From Sesamum alatum (Eukaryota; Streptophyta; Magnoliopsida; Lamiales; Pedaliaceae), in contig JACGWO010000011.1 in NCBI GenBank assembly GCA_034509735.1, forward strand, positions 18,513,573 through 18,577,572: DNA of 64,000 nucleotides, given 5' to 3'. Below are positions 24,921-37,000 of the stretch, one piece after another (the first letter of the stretch is position 1; each line of letters starts with the position of its first letter). The notes beneath the pieces were generated by a model. It was given only the letters and a program-made list of their open reading frames with translations, was not told the DNA's origin and searched no databases. A program made the position numbers and the translations under genes.

Positions 24921-25075
24921 TATTGGAGTTAGCACCTTCACACATTCAGCAACAATAACAGTAGCCTTGGTGAAAGAGGGAGAATGCTCATTCATGTGTT
25001 GCAGAATTCTCCCCAAGTCGCGTTTTGTATATACTCGCTTTACACTTGTACATATCCCATCATAGCGTTTTTCAG
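24921..25075 (+). repeat. Copia 3' LTR, truncated
   Basis: The first 155 bp align with the start of the 5' LTR (the G of the initial TG is A here). Similarity stops after TTTTTCAG. The remaining 220 bp or so are missing. Confidence 0.85.
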
Positions 25076-25614
25076 AAAGACCCTTTCTTTATTTTGAAAA
25101 CATTCGAACTTATCGCGGACAAAAAATCCACGATGTTCCTCTCAAAACCTACAACACACCCTGCCAAGGTTGTTACTCCGTTTTGCCCCAACTCAACTTG
25201 ATTAATTGTATAAAATTATTTTTTAATTTTAGAATAATAAATATATTTTTAAATCAAATTATTTATTCATATGGCTCATCAAGTAATTGAGAGTATTAAG
25301 ACTTGCTAATGAATCTATTTATATGATTTTTTATAATTATTCTTTTGTACTTAATATCCATAACCACTAAGTATTTGTTACATAGTTTACCTTAGTCTTT
25401 GAATTGTTTATCAATATTAGCACATTAGAAGTGACATAAGCGCACCGTTTTAATTTTTCCAACAATTTATCATTAATGATAAATACAATATATTGTTAAT
25501 TATTCAAATACAAATACTATTTATACTTAATTTCAAATCATAATTTTAGTGAAGTGAATTAATAAAAAATACACCTTAAAACCTAAAAAGTAAACTAATT
25601 GTTAATAATAATCA
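25076..25614. other. AT-rich sequence, no gene
   Basis: Nothing coding or repeated was recognised. Confidence 0.5.
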
Positions 25615-26487
25615 AGGATAATTACACTTCCTTCCCCTGAAATTTGGTGCAATTACACGTAGCCCCATGTGATTTGAAAAATTACACCTAATACCCCTAG
25701 TTATAAAAGATGTCAAGACCCCCAACAAAAGCAATCAATTTACTTTTTTACCATAATATGTGGCTTAAAAAAACTAGATGAACATAAAAATTTGAAAGAC
25801 TAAAAAGAAAAAATCAGCGTCCTATATGTGTAGAAATGAACAGACACTTTAGACTAAAAAGACAAAATTATAGGGAATATTTTTTGCTATTATTAAAATA
25901 TCACAAGGCATGTAAATACTATATTTATGTTATCATAGTAATATGCTTGTACGATTGAGTTAGCAGATTATATGTCTTCTAGAATATTTAGTTAAATTAC
26001 ATAATATAGTGTATATATATGGTTTTATAGTGTATAAATTGTTCAAATATAAAAAAAATAGTGTATATATATGTTAGGAGCTAAATTTATTTTGACCGGT
26101 CTAATTTATTCATTGATTAATAATTATTTAATACAATAATACTTTTAATATATTAAATATATTACACTATTTATTCTTATGATTTAATTTAATTATAAGA
26201 AAAAACTCACATGTATATGTGTGAGTAATGTATAAGGGTAGTTTGATAAAAATATATATATATATATATATATATATTTATTTGACTTGCAATAAGTAAA
26301 TCAATGGCAAAAATGGAATTTCATTCATTTTTTTTGCTGATGGCAGCAAATTTTGTCAATTTTATTAATTGAAGGGTTTATTTGTTGGATGAAAATAAAA
26401 GTAAGGGTACTAGGCGTAATTTTCCAAACTACAGAAAATCTACGTGTAGTTACATCAAACTTCAAGGGAGAGGAGTATAATCATCCA
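25615..26487. mobile_element. Inverted-repeat element (family M1), about 870 bp
   Basis: The left terminus contains GGATAATTACACTTCC, GTGCAATTACACGTAG, TGATTTGAAAAATTACACC and TAATACCCCTAG. The right terminus is its imperfect complement (GGTACTAGGCGTAATTTTCC, CTACGTGTAGTTACATC, AGTATAATCATCC). The flanks share a TAATAAT-type repeat, probably a target duplication of about 9 bp. The interior is AT-rich without coding capacity and includes an (AT)n run at 26252-26276. The same terminal family bounds 58972-59394 and 59917-60467. Confidence 0.65.
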
Positions 26488-27058
26488 TAATAATTATGAG
26501 TGGGTTCAGGTCCGGAATAGGTCAACCACAAAACCCTAGACCTATACTAAACCTAAGTGGGTTCATAAAAGGTACGATTTAAACTTGCTCCAAGACCCAT
26601 GTACCTAGACATGAACCCGATCCATTCTCCATTCAGACTGAGTCTGGGCGGAGCATAGATCTTTGCCATGCATAGCATCCCTCCCAGAAATCCTTCAAAG
26701 GCCAAGTCAATAAAGAATATTACGAGGTCCGAGTGAGGAACTATAAGGTTGTACATGGATTGAATGATTTGAAATTATGAATTTTTAATTTTTAATCATA
26801 AATTCTTTAAATTTTTTTTTGATTGTTCTCAATTTAAAACATTTCAAATTCTTCAATTCTAATTTTAAACTATATTTTGTTGAATATTGGTGAATTTTAA
26901 ATTATTTTCGGATGAAGTCATTTGAAATCATTTCTCTAAATTCTTTTTCTCAAATCCAAATCTATCAAACTAAATGCATCCTAAATTTGTAGCATATAAA
27001 ATGCTTAGCTTGTTTCTCTGTTGGATGTTGTAATTATAGGGTGGCCTAATAGAACAAA
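26488..27058. other. No gene; short unplaced repeat-like patch
   Basis: 26495-26760 is somewhat richer in GC, with GGGTTCAGGTCC and GACCCATG motifs like those inside hAT-like termini at 49.9 kb. No matching terminus was found. The minus-strand open frame here has no recognised domain. Confidence 0.4.
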
Positions 27059-27067
27059 TTACATGTG

Positions 27068-27306
27068 GTTAAATGCAATTTACCCCCTGTCACATGAAAA
27101 ATGAGTAAAAATCCCATTGTGAAGAAAAAAGAACAAATTATCTCCTTATGTGTCGGGAGATGAAGCAAATTATCCTCTATCAACGAAAAACACGAGGGGG
27201 TAATTTGCTTTATTTTCTAAATCATGAGGGTAATTTGCTAATTTTGTTTTTATAGGACTTCTTTTTCCATTTCTCATATTATAGGGGTAAATAGCATTTG
27301 ACCTTT
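27068..27306. mobile_element. Foldback MITE (family M2), about 239 bp
   Basis: The termini GTTAAATGCAATTTACCCCC and (complement) GGTCAAATGCTATTTACCCC pair. The 9-bp flanks TTACATGTG are identical at 27059-27067 and 27307-27315. A 9-bp target duplication fits a Mutator-like MITE. Confidence 0.8.
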
Positions 27307-27364
27307 TTACATGTGTCTCTCTCATCTACTGTCGCATGCCCTTTGATCAACACTGCACAATTTC

Positions 27365-29934
27365 TTTCACTCTTTTGCGTCATCTCGGAGACGGCAGAAT
27401 ATGATTACACAATTGAGGGACGAGACGGGGGATTGGAGGAGGAGTGAGGAGGACATCCAGGGGATCCTCCTAAGGTACTTATGCTCTATCTTCGCGACCA
27501 GTAGGCCATTGGACTAGGTTCTCCTGAGGTATTATCATAGGTTCAGCCACGGGTCACATTGGAGATGAACCAGTCACTTGTTGAACCTTTCACTCTTGCT
27601 TAGGTCAAACAAGATATATATCGTATGTTTTCTTTAAAATTCCCCGGTCCTGATGGCATGTCCCTGTTCTTTTTCTAAAAGTTATGGCCTGTAGTCGGCA
27701 ATGATGTCCTTTTCTGTCTAATGCTTCCTTAATGAGCATGTTCTTTTTTTTTTTTTTTTTTTTAAACAGAAAACAGAATATATATTACTACAGATTAAAT
27801 GCCATTACAAAAGGGGAGGACGTAGTCAAAAATGAAAAAAAAATGATGTTATGTTGCATAAGATGAATTATACTCATATGGTGCTCATTCCAAAATATGA
27901 GGCACCAGAAACGGTGTCTCAGCTTCGTCCCATTAGACTGTGTAACGTGATAGTCAAAATTGCATCTAAGTGCATCTCTAACCGGCTTAAACCTTTGCTT
28001 GATATTATTGTCTCTTCGTCTCAATCTGCATTTATTGGGTCGTCTAATAACTGATTATGTGCTTTTAGTGTTTGAACTAAATCATCACCGTAAGACATTG
28101 ACTCGATCCACTGGGTGTAATGTAATATTGAAATTAGACATGAGCAAGGTGTATGATAAGGTGGAGTGGCCGTTCCTTATAGGTGTGTTACTTAGACTAG
28201 ATTGTATCATAGGCTTGTCGATCTCATCATGTTGTTGGTCACTACAGTATCTTATTCTCTTACTTTGAACAGTGATCACTTTGGTTTCTTTAGGCCAGAA
28301 TGTGGGATCTGACAAGGGGACCCATTGTCTCTATACCTATTTCTTTATATGCAGAGGGCTTGTCGTGTTTGGTTCAGAGGAGGAGAGGCCCCACAAGCTC
28401 CTCGAGTGTGCCATTTGTTGTTCGCAGATGATACGTTGGTGTTTTATGGTGCTATATCTGAGCAGTTAGGCGAGATTCGGAGGATCCTAGGAGTGTATGT
28501 CCAGGCGTCTGGCCAGGTAATGAATCTTGCAAAATCCAGCATGGTGGTGCGCGGCGGGGTCCCGAAGGTGGTTAGGCATTTCCTTACTGCTATCATGGGC
28601 GTCTAAGTGGTGGCTTCTCACTAGCGATATCTAGGTCTTCCCGCGGTGGAAGGGAAGTCGAGGGGAGCGTTGTTCCGAAGTATTCGTGAGAGGGTTTCGG
28701 ATCGGATGCAGGGGTGGAATGGGAAATTCTTATCCCAAGCCGAGAAAGGGGTCCTGATTAAGGCAGTTTTGCAATCGCTTCCGCCATACGCAATGACCAA
28801 TTTCCAGTTGCTGAGTTCTCTCATACGGGAGTTAGAGTCAGCCATGACGGACTTCTGGTGGCATAACAAAGGAGAGAGAAGGGTGCATTAGGTGGCGTGG
28901 CGACGGCTGTGTTGGTCAAGGGAGTCTGGGGGGCTGTGGTTTCATGAGTTGAGGAAGTTTAATTTGGCCCTTTTGGCCAAACAGGAATGGAGGTTAGGAC
29001 TCAGCCGGAGTCGCCATGTCAGGTATTGAGAGCAAGATACTAACCACATGGATCGTTTTGGGATGCAGCGGTTGTTCATAGGCCATCACTAACATGGCGA
29101 AGTATCTTAAGTGCGAGGGAGGTCATTCGAGAGGGTTGTAGGCTAAGGAAGGGCAGTGGAGATGGAGTAGGGAGAAAGGGGGTAGATTTACGGTAAAGAG
29201 TGCCTTATTGGCTAGCAGTCGCCATGAGGGATAGGGCGGTGTCGTCGTTGTCAGGGCTTAATTTACTTTTGTCGAGGGGTTGGGGGTCGGTATGGATGGC
29301 GATCTGGAGGGTAAGGGTCCTACCTAAGATGAGGTTGTCTATGTGGCGGCTGTGTGTTAGGGCGCTGCCGATGTTAGAGGGTTTGGTGCGGTGGCGAACG
29401 GGGGTGGATACTGAGTGCCCAGTGTGTGGAGCAGGGGTGGAATCCTTGGGACATATTATGGTGAGTGTCCATTCGTGAGGCAGTTGTGGGCGCTCTCAAG
29501 TATTGCGTGGAATTGGATTTCAGATTGTACGACCGGTGTGGTGGAATGGGTGTTGCAGGTTTTGCAACGTCTGACCAAAGAGGAGAGGGTTCGGTTCGTG
29601 GCTTTTGCTTGGGCAATACGGAAGCATCGGTGCCGAAAATTAATGGAGGGGAAGGATCAATCGTCAGTGGAGGCTTGGCAGAGGTTGCTTATTATGTTGG
29701 ATAGCTACTAGAGCATTAGGAATTGTATGCGGATGGGATAGCACTACGGCATTGGCCTTGGGAATAATCATTATGGTGTTGTGTAGTAGTATGTAGGGGT
29801 TGTTAGTTCTGGAGTGGAGTAAGGCTTTTTTTCGTTATGTTTCTTTGAACTCTAGCCTCTGTGTTAGGCTGAGAAGTCCTTGTTTTGTGTGGTTTTACTT
29901 TTAATTAATGAAGTCATCGCTTATAGCTAAAAAA
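27365..29934 (+). mobile_element. L1-type LINE, 5' truncated
   Basis: A non-LTR reverse transcriptase remnant ends in a short A-run (29929-29936). A 16-bp flanking repeat AACACTGCA(C/T)AATTTC is present at 27349-27364 and 29935-29950 with one mismatch, the long variable target duplication expected of target-primed reverse transcription. The endonuclease domain and ORF1 are absent, so insertion was 5'-truncated. A T-run of about 20 followed by an AT-rich stretch (27747-27845) interrupts the coding similarity and looks like a later small insertion. Confidence 0.88.
27420..29710 (+). pseudogene. LINE ORF2 remnant: reverse transcriptase and zf-RVT
   Basis: Pieces in changing frames give the L1-type RT order. 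A KAPGPDG-like stretch lies near 27640, HMVLIPK and LRPIRLCNV near 27880-27945, and LKLDMSKVYDKVEW (28130-28170, the A-box aspartate). FADDTLVFYG near 28420-28445 is the catalytic ADD. YLGLPAVEGKSRG lies near 28630, SLPPYAMTNFQL near 28780, and a zf-RVT segment (LPKMRLSMWRL, then CPVCGAG..SLGHI) near 29320-29455. Many stops and frameshifts show it is dead. A functional copy would nick DNA and copy the element RNA in the nucleus. Confidence 0.88.
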
Positions 29935-30054
29935 AACACTGCATAATTTCGATTTAAATCGGTCTTAGTATAAAATCCCCATAAAAACATGCAAATTGTG
30001 ATATGTTTAGGCATTTTTTTTAATATTTGAGAGTATTTTAGTAAACATAACATG

Positions 30055-30394
30055 TGATGTGGGGGAAACGAGGCCCCCTCGTATTAATAGGGCCCCTTAT
30101 AAAACCCTATACTAAAATTGGCAAAGCACAATCCTCGCCTCACGAAGAAAAGCGGGAACCAATACGAGGAGGGTGCCCTCAAGTAGTATGCTTCGACCCA
30201 AGTGGGGGCCTCGAACCCTTGAGGATGCATGCACTCGAGGAAATCAGAATCTTAATAGACTGATACAAGATCCGGGCCAGTGGCCCAACAGGGGGGCCTC
30301 GTAGCTTTTTTCTATATAAATAACCCCTTTTAAGGATTGCATAGGCAGATCACTCACACTTCAAATCATTGAGTTTAATGTTCTTAACACATCA
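30055..30394 (+). repeat. Gypsy 5' LTR (340 bp)
   Basis: Starts TGATGTGGGGGAAACGAGGC and ends ACATCA. A TATA box (TATATAAA) lies at 30313-30320, followed by a short leader. It is about 100 bp shorter than the 3' LTR, mostly because the latter holds an 88-bp tandem duplication. Confidence 0.92.
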
Positions 30395-30395
30395 A

Positions 30396-30412
30396 ATTGG
30401 CACCGTCTGCGG
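30396..30412 (+). promoter_or_regulatory. Gypsy primer-binding site region
   Basis: TTGGCACCGTCTGCGGA follows the LTR after one extra base. This is a close variant of the GGCGCCGTCTGTGGG-type site seen downstream of many Tat-type LTRs. Confidence 0.65.
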
Positions 30413-30430
30413 AAAACTCAAAAAGAGAGA

Positions 30431-33400
30431 ATGGTGAGAAAGCAAGTCACGTTGGGGTCCCAGGAGTTAGATAATGAAGAAATGGGAGAAAGTTTACCAT
30501 CCCAAGAAGAGCGAGAAAGGAACGATCCAATGGAATCACAGGGGAATCTCACCCCCGCCAGCCCAAGATACGCCAGAGTGGAGGACATAAAGGTATTGTT
30601 AGAGGAGGCGGCAGAAAGAGCGGCACAAGCTGCCTTCCGATAGATGAGGTAACATAGAATAACCAGTGCTCGACCCCCATCACCCTGGGGGAGCCCCCCT
30701 CGTAGGTCCTGAGAGAACTCGATAGCCGAAGCCTCTGGAAGATCCTCGTATTGAGTCCTTGCGCAAGGATATAGACGAGCTAAGGAAACGACTCATCCCT
30801 ATTGCCTCGAACATCAGAAAAAGCAGTCCATTTTCTTCGGAGATATTGGCAGCCATCCTCCCCAACCATGTCCAGCTCCCCCAGCTTGCTAGCTATTTGG
30901 GGGGGGGGGGGAGGGGTGGAGGGGGTGGGGGGAGGGGCAAGGGACCCTCGGGACCACATCGGTCAGTTCGTAGCAGCAGCCATGGATTTGGTGGATCCAA
31001 GTGATCCTATGTTATGCAGAATATATTTCGTACCACTTTGGTGGGTCGGGATCAGACATGGTTCTCTCAGCTACCCCAGGGATCCATAGTTAACTTTGAT
31101 CAGTTAATGCGAATCTTCGTGCATAATTTTGCAGGAAACAAGTGATATTCGAAAAATCCAAGCCATCTCTTTGCAGTAGTACAAGATAAGGACGTTGAGA
31201 AGCTATATACAGGGATTCACTAATGAGATATTGGACGTACCTACTATAAGCCCCGGGTTTTCTGTCAGGGATTATGGCCTAGGGGTTGTGCAATAGTGGG
31301 TTAGCAGATTCCCTCATTGATGAACCCACAAGTTACTGGGATGAGCTATTGACACGAGCAGAGAAATTCACTTAATTGAAGAATCCAGGCGAGCAAGAAA
31401 TTCATATAGTCCCCGAAAGGAGTCGGTGAAGGATAACTCCCCGAAAAATGGTTGAAGGACGAAGAGGAGATAGAAGGTACGGAGTGGAGACATATACCCC
31501 CTTAAAACCCACTCGGACACAGGCCTTGGTAGTGGCGGAGAAAAACGAGCATTTGAGATAGCCGGCTAGAATGAAAGACAATGAGGATCAGATGAGATCC
31601 TCCAAATATTGCATCTTCCACTAGGATCAAGGGAATACCATGGAAGAATGTTTTCATTTGAAATAAGAACTAGAAAGGTTCGTACAAATGGGACACCTCT
31701 GAGAATTAACTGTTAGAATAGGTGACCAGAAAGCCAATAAGTTTGGCATTTTGTGACCTATTTGACAACTTAATGTAATGTAATATTATGTAATGAATAA
31801 AATGAGTATTTGTTACCTTTGGTATTCTCTTTGTTGCGCTCATTTTCCATATGCTAAAATGGTATTTTAAATATATCGCAACAAAGCTCACAGACCATGA
31901 TTAACAACTCATGCAGTTGGGCCACGCATTGGATGGTGGTCATGAAACCAACTGATTAAGAGTTGGGTCTGAAACGTTCCAAGTCGAGGACCTCGAGACA
32001 GGGCATCGAGAGTCCTATAGAGACTTGTGCCAAGAGTCGTGTTCATTGGGTGAGTGCTGTGTTTCATCGGCGACAGGCGTGGGCCTACGCGATCTTGATG
32101 GGTTGGTCGACTGGCTCGAGCCGACTGGACTGACTCGCGGGAATTATCATATGAAAGCCTTGGAGGCTTGGTCGGTATGATTGGATTTTCCTGGTTCCAA
32201 TAGTATGGGAGTAGTCCTCAGACTTGAGGAACCATGGCAGTCACGTGCACAGGACGACTGTATCTTGGATCTGGCGAGAGGTGATCATTCTGTAAGATGA
32301 TCATTATAAGCCTTGTCCAGTGCAGTCAGAATGTGTAGCGAGGACAGTGGGTTTCAAGAAGAGGATCCGTCCCCTGTCAGTATGTGACAGAGGTATCTCC
32401 TATGCACTCGGAGACACGTTCATGCTGCTTAAAATTGTGGCCACAATAGTTGGTCGAACAGGAAATAGTTTCCTGTGTCGATGCAATGAGGCATGCGTAG
32501 TCTCGAGTATTAAGCATAGATGCCTAGTCAAGGATGGAAACCGACGCCGAATTCCATACCCTAAACTAAGGCCGGGAGACGATAGACGGAAGGACCGTAC
32601 CTGTACGGAATCGGCACCTAAATGTTCACGCTAACATTCACCTAGTCTCTAATGCCATGTACCGTTGCTAGACGACCACCCATGGTAACGGGCCCTTGTT
32701 GGACACGGGCCCAAGTCTAGCTGAGGGTGAACCTAAAGGGTCACACACAAATCACCGAGAAGGTGGAGAAATTGACTTGGAGTCAATTTCGGAGGATGAC
32801 TAAGTAATTGGATTACTTAAGGGATAGTCCATTGGATGGACGGGCCGATATTGTATCGGGCCCTCGTTTAATCGGTAATTGAGATTTATCGATTAATATC
32901 GAAAGTTGAGATGTTGGATCTTTTAATTGGATTAAAAGATCAATGGGAATTGTTTAAGTGGACATTAAATTAAATTAGATTTAATTTTGGGTTCGTTGTA
33001 TAATTGGATTACAGTGGAACCCGATCCGTTAATTTTTGACCCGAGAGGTGTGTTAATTTGATTTTTGGAATAAGAAGAAGCTGGACTGCTTTCCTAAATA
33101 AGCATGGCCGAAAATGCTACCTTGGAGGGAGCAAAAATCGGCCATGTTGGATGCTAGATGTAGTTGACTTGTCTCTTTTGGTAAGAGACAAATCAACTCC
33201 AATCAAGCCTCTCCTTTTTGGTATGATTTAATCATACCTTAAGAGATGGTAGGCTTGATTGAAGAATTGATGGTGATTGATTAGGATGTATCTAGACATC
33301 CTTGGATGAACCTAGTTACATTCCAATAATCACATTAACTATGTATATATATATGAGTATATACTAACATCAAAGTATGAGATTCATTATTCATCTTTTC

Positions 33401-34004
33401 TAGGAAAAGAAGAAGAGAAATCACACACTCTCTCCTTTGGAAGTTCATAATTTTGAACTTTGTGAACGTTTATGGAAAGGAACAATGCAAGTAGCCGATT
33501 GAGAGATAAACTACAAAGGTAACACCGGTTTAATTACGCTTTCGTAGTTTATCATTTTATCTATGCCCTATGTTCGATATGTGTATTTTAATATTGATAC
33601 ATCCTACATCGAACGCCCGGTTGAGCACCCAAGGGAACACCCCTTGGAATTTTATGATTATGCTATTTAAAATTTTAATTTACCGCATTCTCACACTTTC
33701 GCTCGTGCTCCCGAGCGGATCCGCTTGTCCTTCATTAACTCATACACCCCCAGCTACCCCAAAATCGGGGGAAAAAGGAAGATCTCCACCCAGCCCCAGG
33801 AAAAAAGGACCCAAAGGATACCAGGGAAACCATGGGTCCCATGGGAGAATTATAAACATCATCGAGGGTGGAATTACGAGGGATCAACGAAAGCTTCCAA
33901 GAAGAGGCATCTGAGGGAGATTTCTGGTTCCGTGTTCATTAGCCGACAGCTAATGGGAGGGGGAGGGGAGCCACCCAAGAGGCCCCCCATTACCTTCTCT
34001 AAAG
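30431..34004 (+). pseudogene. Gypsy gag, split by a nested LTR
   Basis: Gag opens at the ATG of 30431 (MVRKQVTLGS) and reads to a stop at 30641-30643. It continues in other frames with a conserved gag stretch (SPFSSEILAAILPNH near 30820; DPRDHIGQFVAAAMDL near 30950; LFAVVQDKDVEKLY near 31180). Coding similarity is broken at 31710 by the family-X LTR and resumes at 33735 (INSYTPSYPKIGG) up to the protease. A poly-G tract around 30900-30925 disrupts the frame. Gag would form the retrotransposon particle. The split and multiple stops make it non-functional. Confidence 0.82.
31711..33734 (+). mobile_element. Family-X solo LTR nested in gypsy gag (2,024 bp)
   Basis: Starts TGTTAGAATAGGTGACC and ends GTCCTTCA. 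It is flanked on both sides by TTAAC (31706-31710 and 33735-33739), a perfect 5-bp target duplication, and the gypsy gag reading resumes directly afterwards. No internal region or second LTR is present, so it is a solo LTR left by LTR-LTR recombination. The first 1 kb is highly similar to 54608-55650. Open frames inside (for example 32320-32634) have no known domain. Confidence 0.92.
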
Positions 34005-37000
34005 ACGACGAGAAGGGGGTAGTCTTCCCGCACGAAGAGGCTCTAGTGATTACAGCGATCATATCTAATATGGAGGTAAGAAGGATACTGATAGATAGCG
34101 GACGTTCTATGGATATCCTTTTTCTAGAAGCTTTTGTAAAGATGGGTTAGGTCGACAGTTGATTCATCCAAAGGAAACGATGGTTATGGGGTTTGAAAAA
34201 AGTACTGTGCAAGCGGTAGGGGAAATCACTTTACCCCTATCCCTAGGAAAAGACCCGAATAGCTTAACCCGATTAACCACTTTCTAAGTTGTGGATACGA
34301 AGCAGCCTAACTACAACGTGATCCTAGGTAGGCCCACGTTGAATGCTATCGGGGTTGTGGTTTCAACCGCATGTCTCAAATTAAAATTTCATGCGAGCCA
34401 AGGGATCGGGGAAGTATGAGGTGACCAAAAGAAGGCTAGAGAATGTCGTTGTCATATGCTCAAACAAATAGGTCAAAGAGAGACAACTAAACTTCCCACG
34501 AGCTTGGAGAGGATGGACCCTTTTTGCGAAATACAGTGTGTTGCGTTGAACCTGAGGATCTGGGGAAGCAGGTGCGAATGGGGAGAAATCTGCCCGAGGA
34601 AAAAGTGTCTCAACTCTTGTGTTTTCTGAGTGCTCAGGATAGGGGTGTTCGAATGGGGTCAGGGGGGCTTGGAAGGGGTTGACGAGGAGGTCATGGTACA
34701 TAGACTGAATGTTAGAGTTGATGCCATCCCCGTAAAACAGAAGAAGCGGAGTTTCGTGGCGGAGAGAAATAAAATCATCCAAGAAGAAGTAAATCAATTT
34801 CTCCATGCCAAGTACATTTGAGAAGTATTCTATCCCAAATGGATCATGAATGTGGTGCTGGTGCCTAAGGCTATTGGAAAATGGAGAATGTGCATGGATT
34901 TCACGCATTTAAACAAAGGGTGCCCTAAAGATTCTTACCTATTACCTCGTATAGACCAATTGGTAGACTCTACGCCTGGATGTAAGCAGCTCAGCATGTT
35001 CAATGTCTATCAAGGATATAACCAGATCAAACTACACCAAGAAGATTAGGAGAAAACCAACTTTGTGACAGATCGTGGGTTATATTGCTAAAGCGTAAGG
35101 CCCTTCGGGCTGAAAAATGCAGGAGCCACACCAAAGATTGGTAATCAAATCTTCTCCGAGCAGATTGGGCGCAATATGGAGGTGTACGCGGATGATATGT
35201 TGGTAAAAAGCACACACAAGGAGCGACACCTAAAAGACTTGGAGGAATGCTTTAATCGGTTATGGAAATACGGGGTAAAACTCAACCCCAAGAAGTGTGT
35301 GTTTGGAGTGGAAAGAGGAAAATTCTTAGGCTATTTGGTCACTCAGCGATGGATAGAAGAGAACCTAGAAAAAATCATGGCCATACAGCAAATGAGGGAA
35401 CCACGGAATATCAAGGAGGTGCAACAGCTTACTGGGAGAATCGCGGCCTTGACTCGCTTCATTGCAAAGGCCACAGAAAGAGGCCTCCCCTTCTTGCAAA
35501 TCCTCAGGAACCCCAAAAATTTCCAGTAGACTGAAGAGTGCAGCAAGGCATTCCAAAATCTGAAAGAATACCTGGCTTCGCCCCCGCTATTGAGCAAACC
35601 AGAGGAAGGCGAAGAATTACAAGTTTATCTAGCCGTCTCTAAGGAAGCAACAATGGCGGTACTTACCAAAGAAAAGGAAGGTAATCATTTATCCATTTAC
35701 TACACTAGTTATCTACGACAAGGAGCTGAGGCAAGATACGAGCCCCTAGAGAAAGTGATCCTAGCTCTGGTACAAACGACTAGAAAGTTGTGGCCCTATT
35801 TCTTAGCTCATCGTGTTGTAGTCCTTACCAATCAACCGTTAAAACATGCTTTACGCACAAATGGAAGGAGCCGAATGGTTAAATGGTCATACGAGCTCAA
35901 TGAATTCGATCTGGAGTATCGACCAAGGGTGGCAATAAAAGCCCAGACGTTAGCAGACTTCCTTGTAGAAACGGTGCTGGGGGACACAGAAGAAAAGGGG
36001 GAATGGACCCTATACGTGGATGGCTCCTCGACCGAAAATTGTCAGGAGGTGGGATGTTCATCATCAGTCTCGAAGGGGGAGAATTCCAGTTCACCATTAA
36101 GTTTGAAGCCCCACTCTCTAATAATGAGGCTGCATATGAGGCCCTGCTGGCCGGAATGCGGTTAACCTTGGAAATAGAAGTTCGAAGGATAAAGGTATAC
36201 AGTGATTCTCAACTTGTGGTGGAGCAAATCCATGGGCGGTTCGAAGCTAAGGATGATATGATGAGGAAGTTATTAGCTATGGTATAATAGAGGGGGACTC
36301 AATTCGATGCTTGAGAAATAATACATATTCCTCGAATAGAGAATACGAGGGCAGATATATTAGCTCGTATAGGAAGCGGTATGGAAGGAAACAAGGCCTC
36401 CCAGGTATTGATATTGAAAATAGCCCCCGAAGGGCAAAGGGAACAGATACATACGATGCAAGGGAGGCAACAGGGATCATGGATGGATGGTATTCGAGAC
36501 AATATGGAGAGAGGGACGCTACCCTCGGATAACCATGAAGCAAGTAGAATTAGGAAGTTGGCTAGTCGTTTTTTCTTGGATAACGGTTATCTATTCAAGA
36601 AATCATTTACTATGCCCTCCTTAAGGTGCCTAATCCCAGAAGAGGCCCTACAAATTATTAAAGAGATTAATGAGGGAAGTTGCGAATTCATTCCGAAAGA
36701 AGGAGCCTAACCTTAAAAATCATGAGACATGGATACTATTGGCCCACCCTCCAAAGGGATAACATGAAGATGGTGAAAAGATGTGTCCATTGCCAGAAGC
36801 ACAGTCCTTTACATCACGTTCCCGGGTCAAGGATCAGTTTTACTCATCCTACGTGGCCCTTTGATCATTGGGGGATTGACCTGGTAGGTCCATTTCCACC
36901 ATCTAGGGGACGGAATATTTTTTTGATAGTTGCAGTAGACTACTTCACTAAGTGGATTAAAGCCGAGCCATTGGCAAAAATTACCGAGCAGGAGGTCATG

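Larger units (their letters stand above)
20150..25075 (+). mobile_element. Ty1/copia retrotransposon, degenerate, 3' LTR truncated
   Basis: Order: 5' LTR (20150-20526), initiator-Met-tRNA-type primer site (20527-20538), gag-protease-integrase-RT-RNase H remnant (20619-24905), G-rich polypurine tract, and a 3' LTR beginning at 24921 with TATTGGAGTTAGCACC, which is cut off at about 25075. The integrase-before-RT order defines copia. The LTRs differ by substitutions and small indels, and the polyprotein has several stops, so the copy is dead. With the 3' end lost, no target duplication can be checked. Confidence 0.93.

Noticed and set aside
32320..32634. A 104-107 residue frame kept open in two family-X LTR copies (also 55224-55547)
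   Set aside because: It starts at GTG rather than ATG, is closed in copies A and B, and the two LTRs are so similar at DNA level that sharing an open frame is expected by descent. No domain was recognised.
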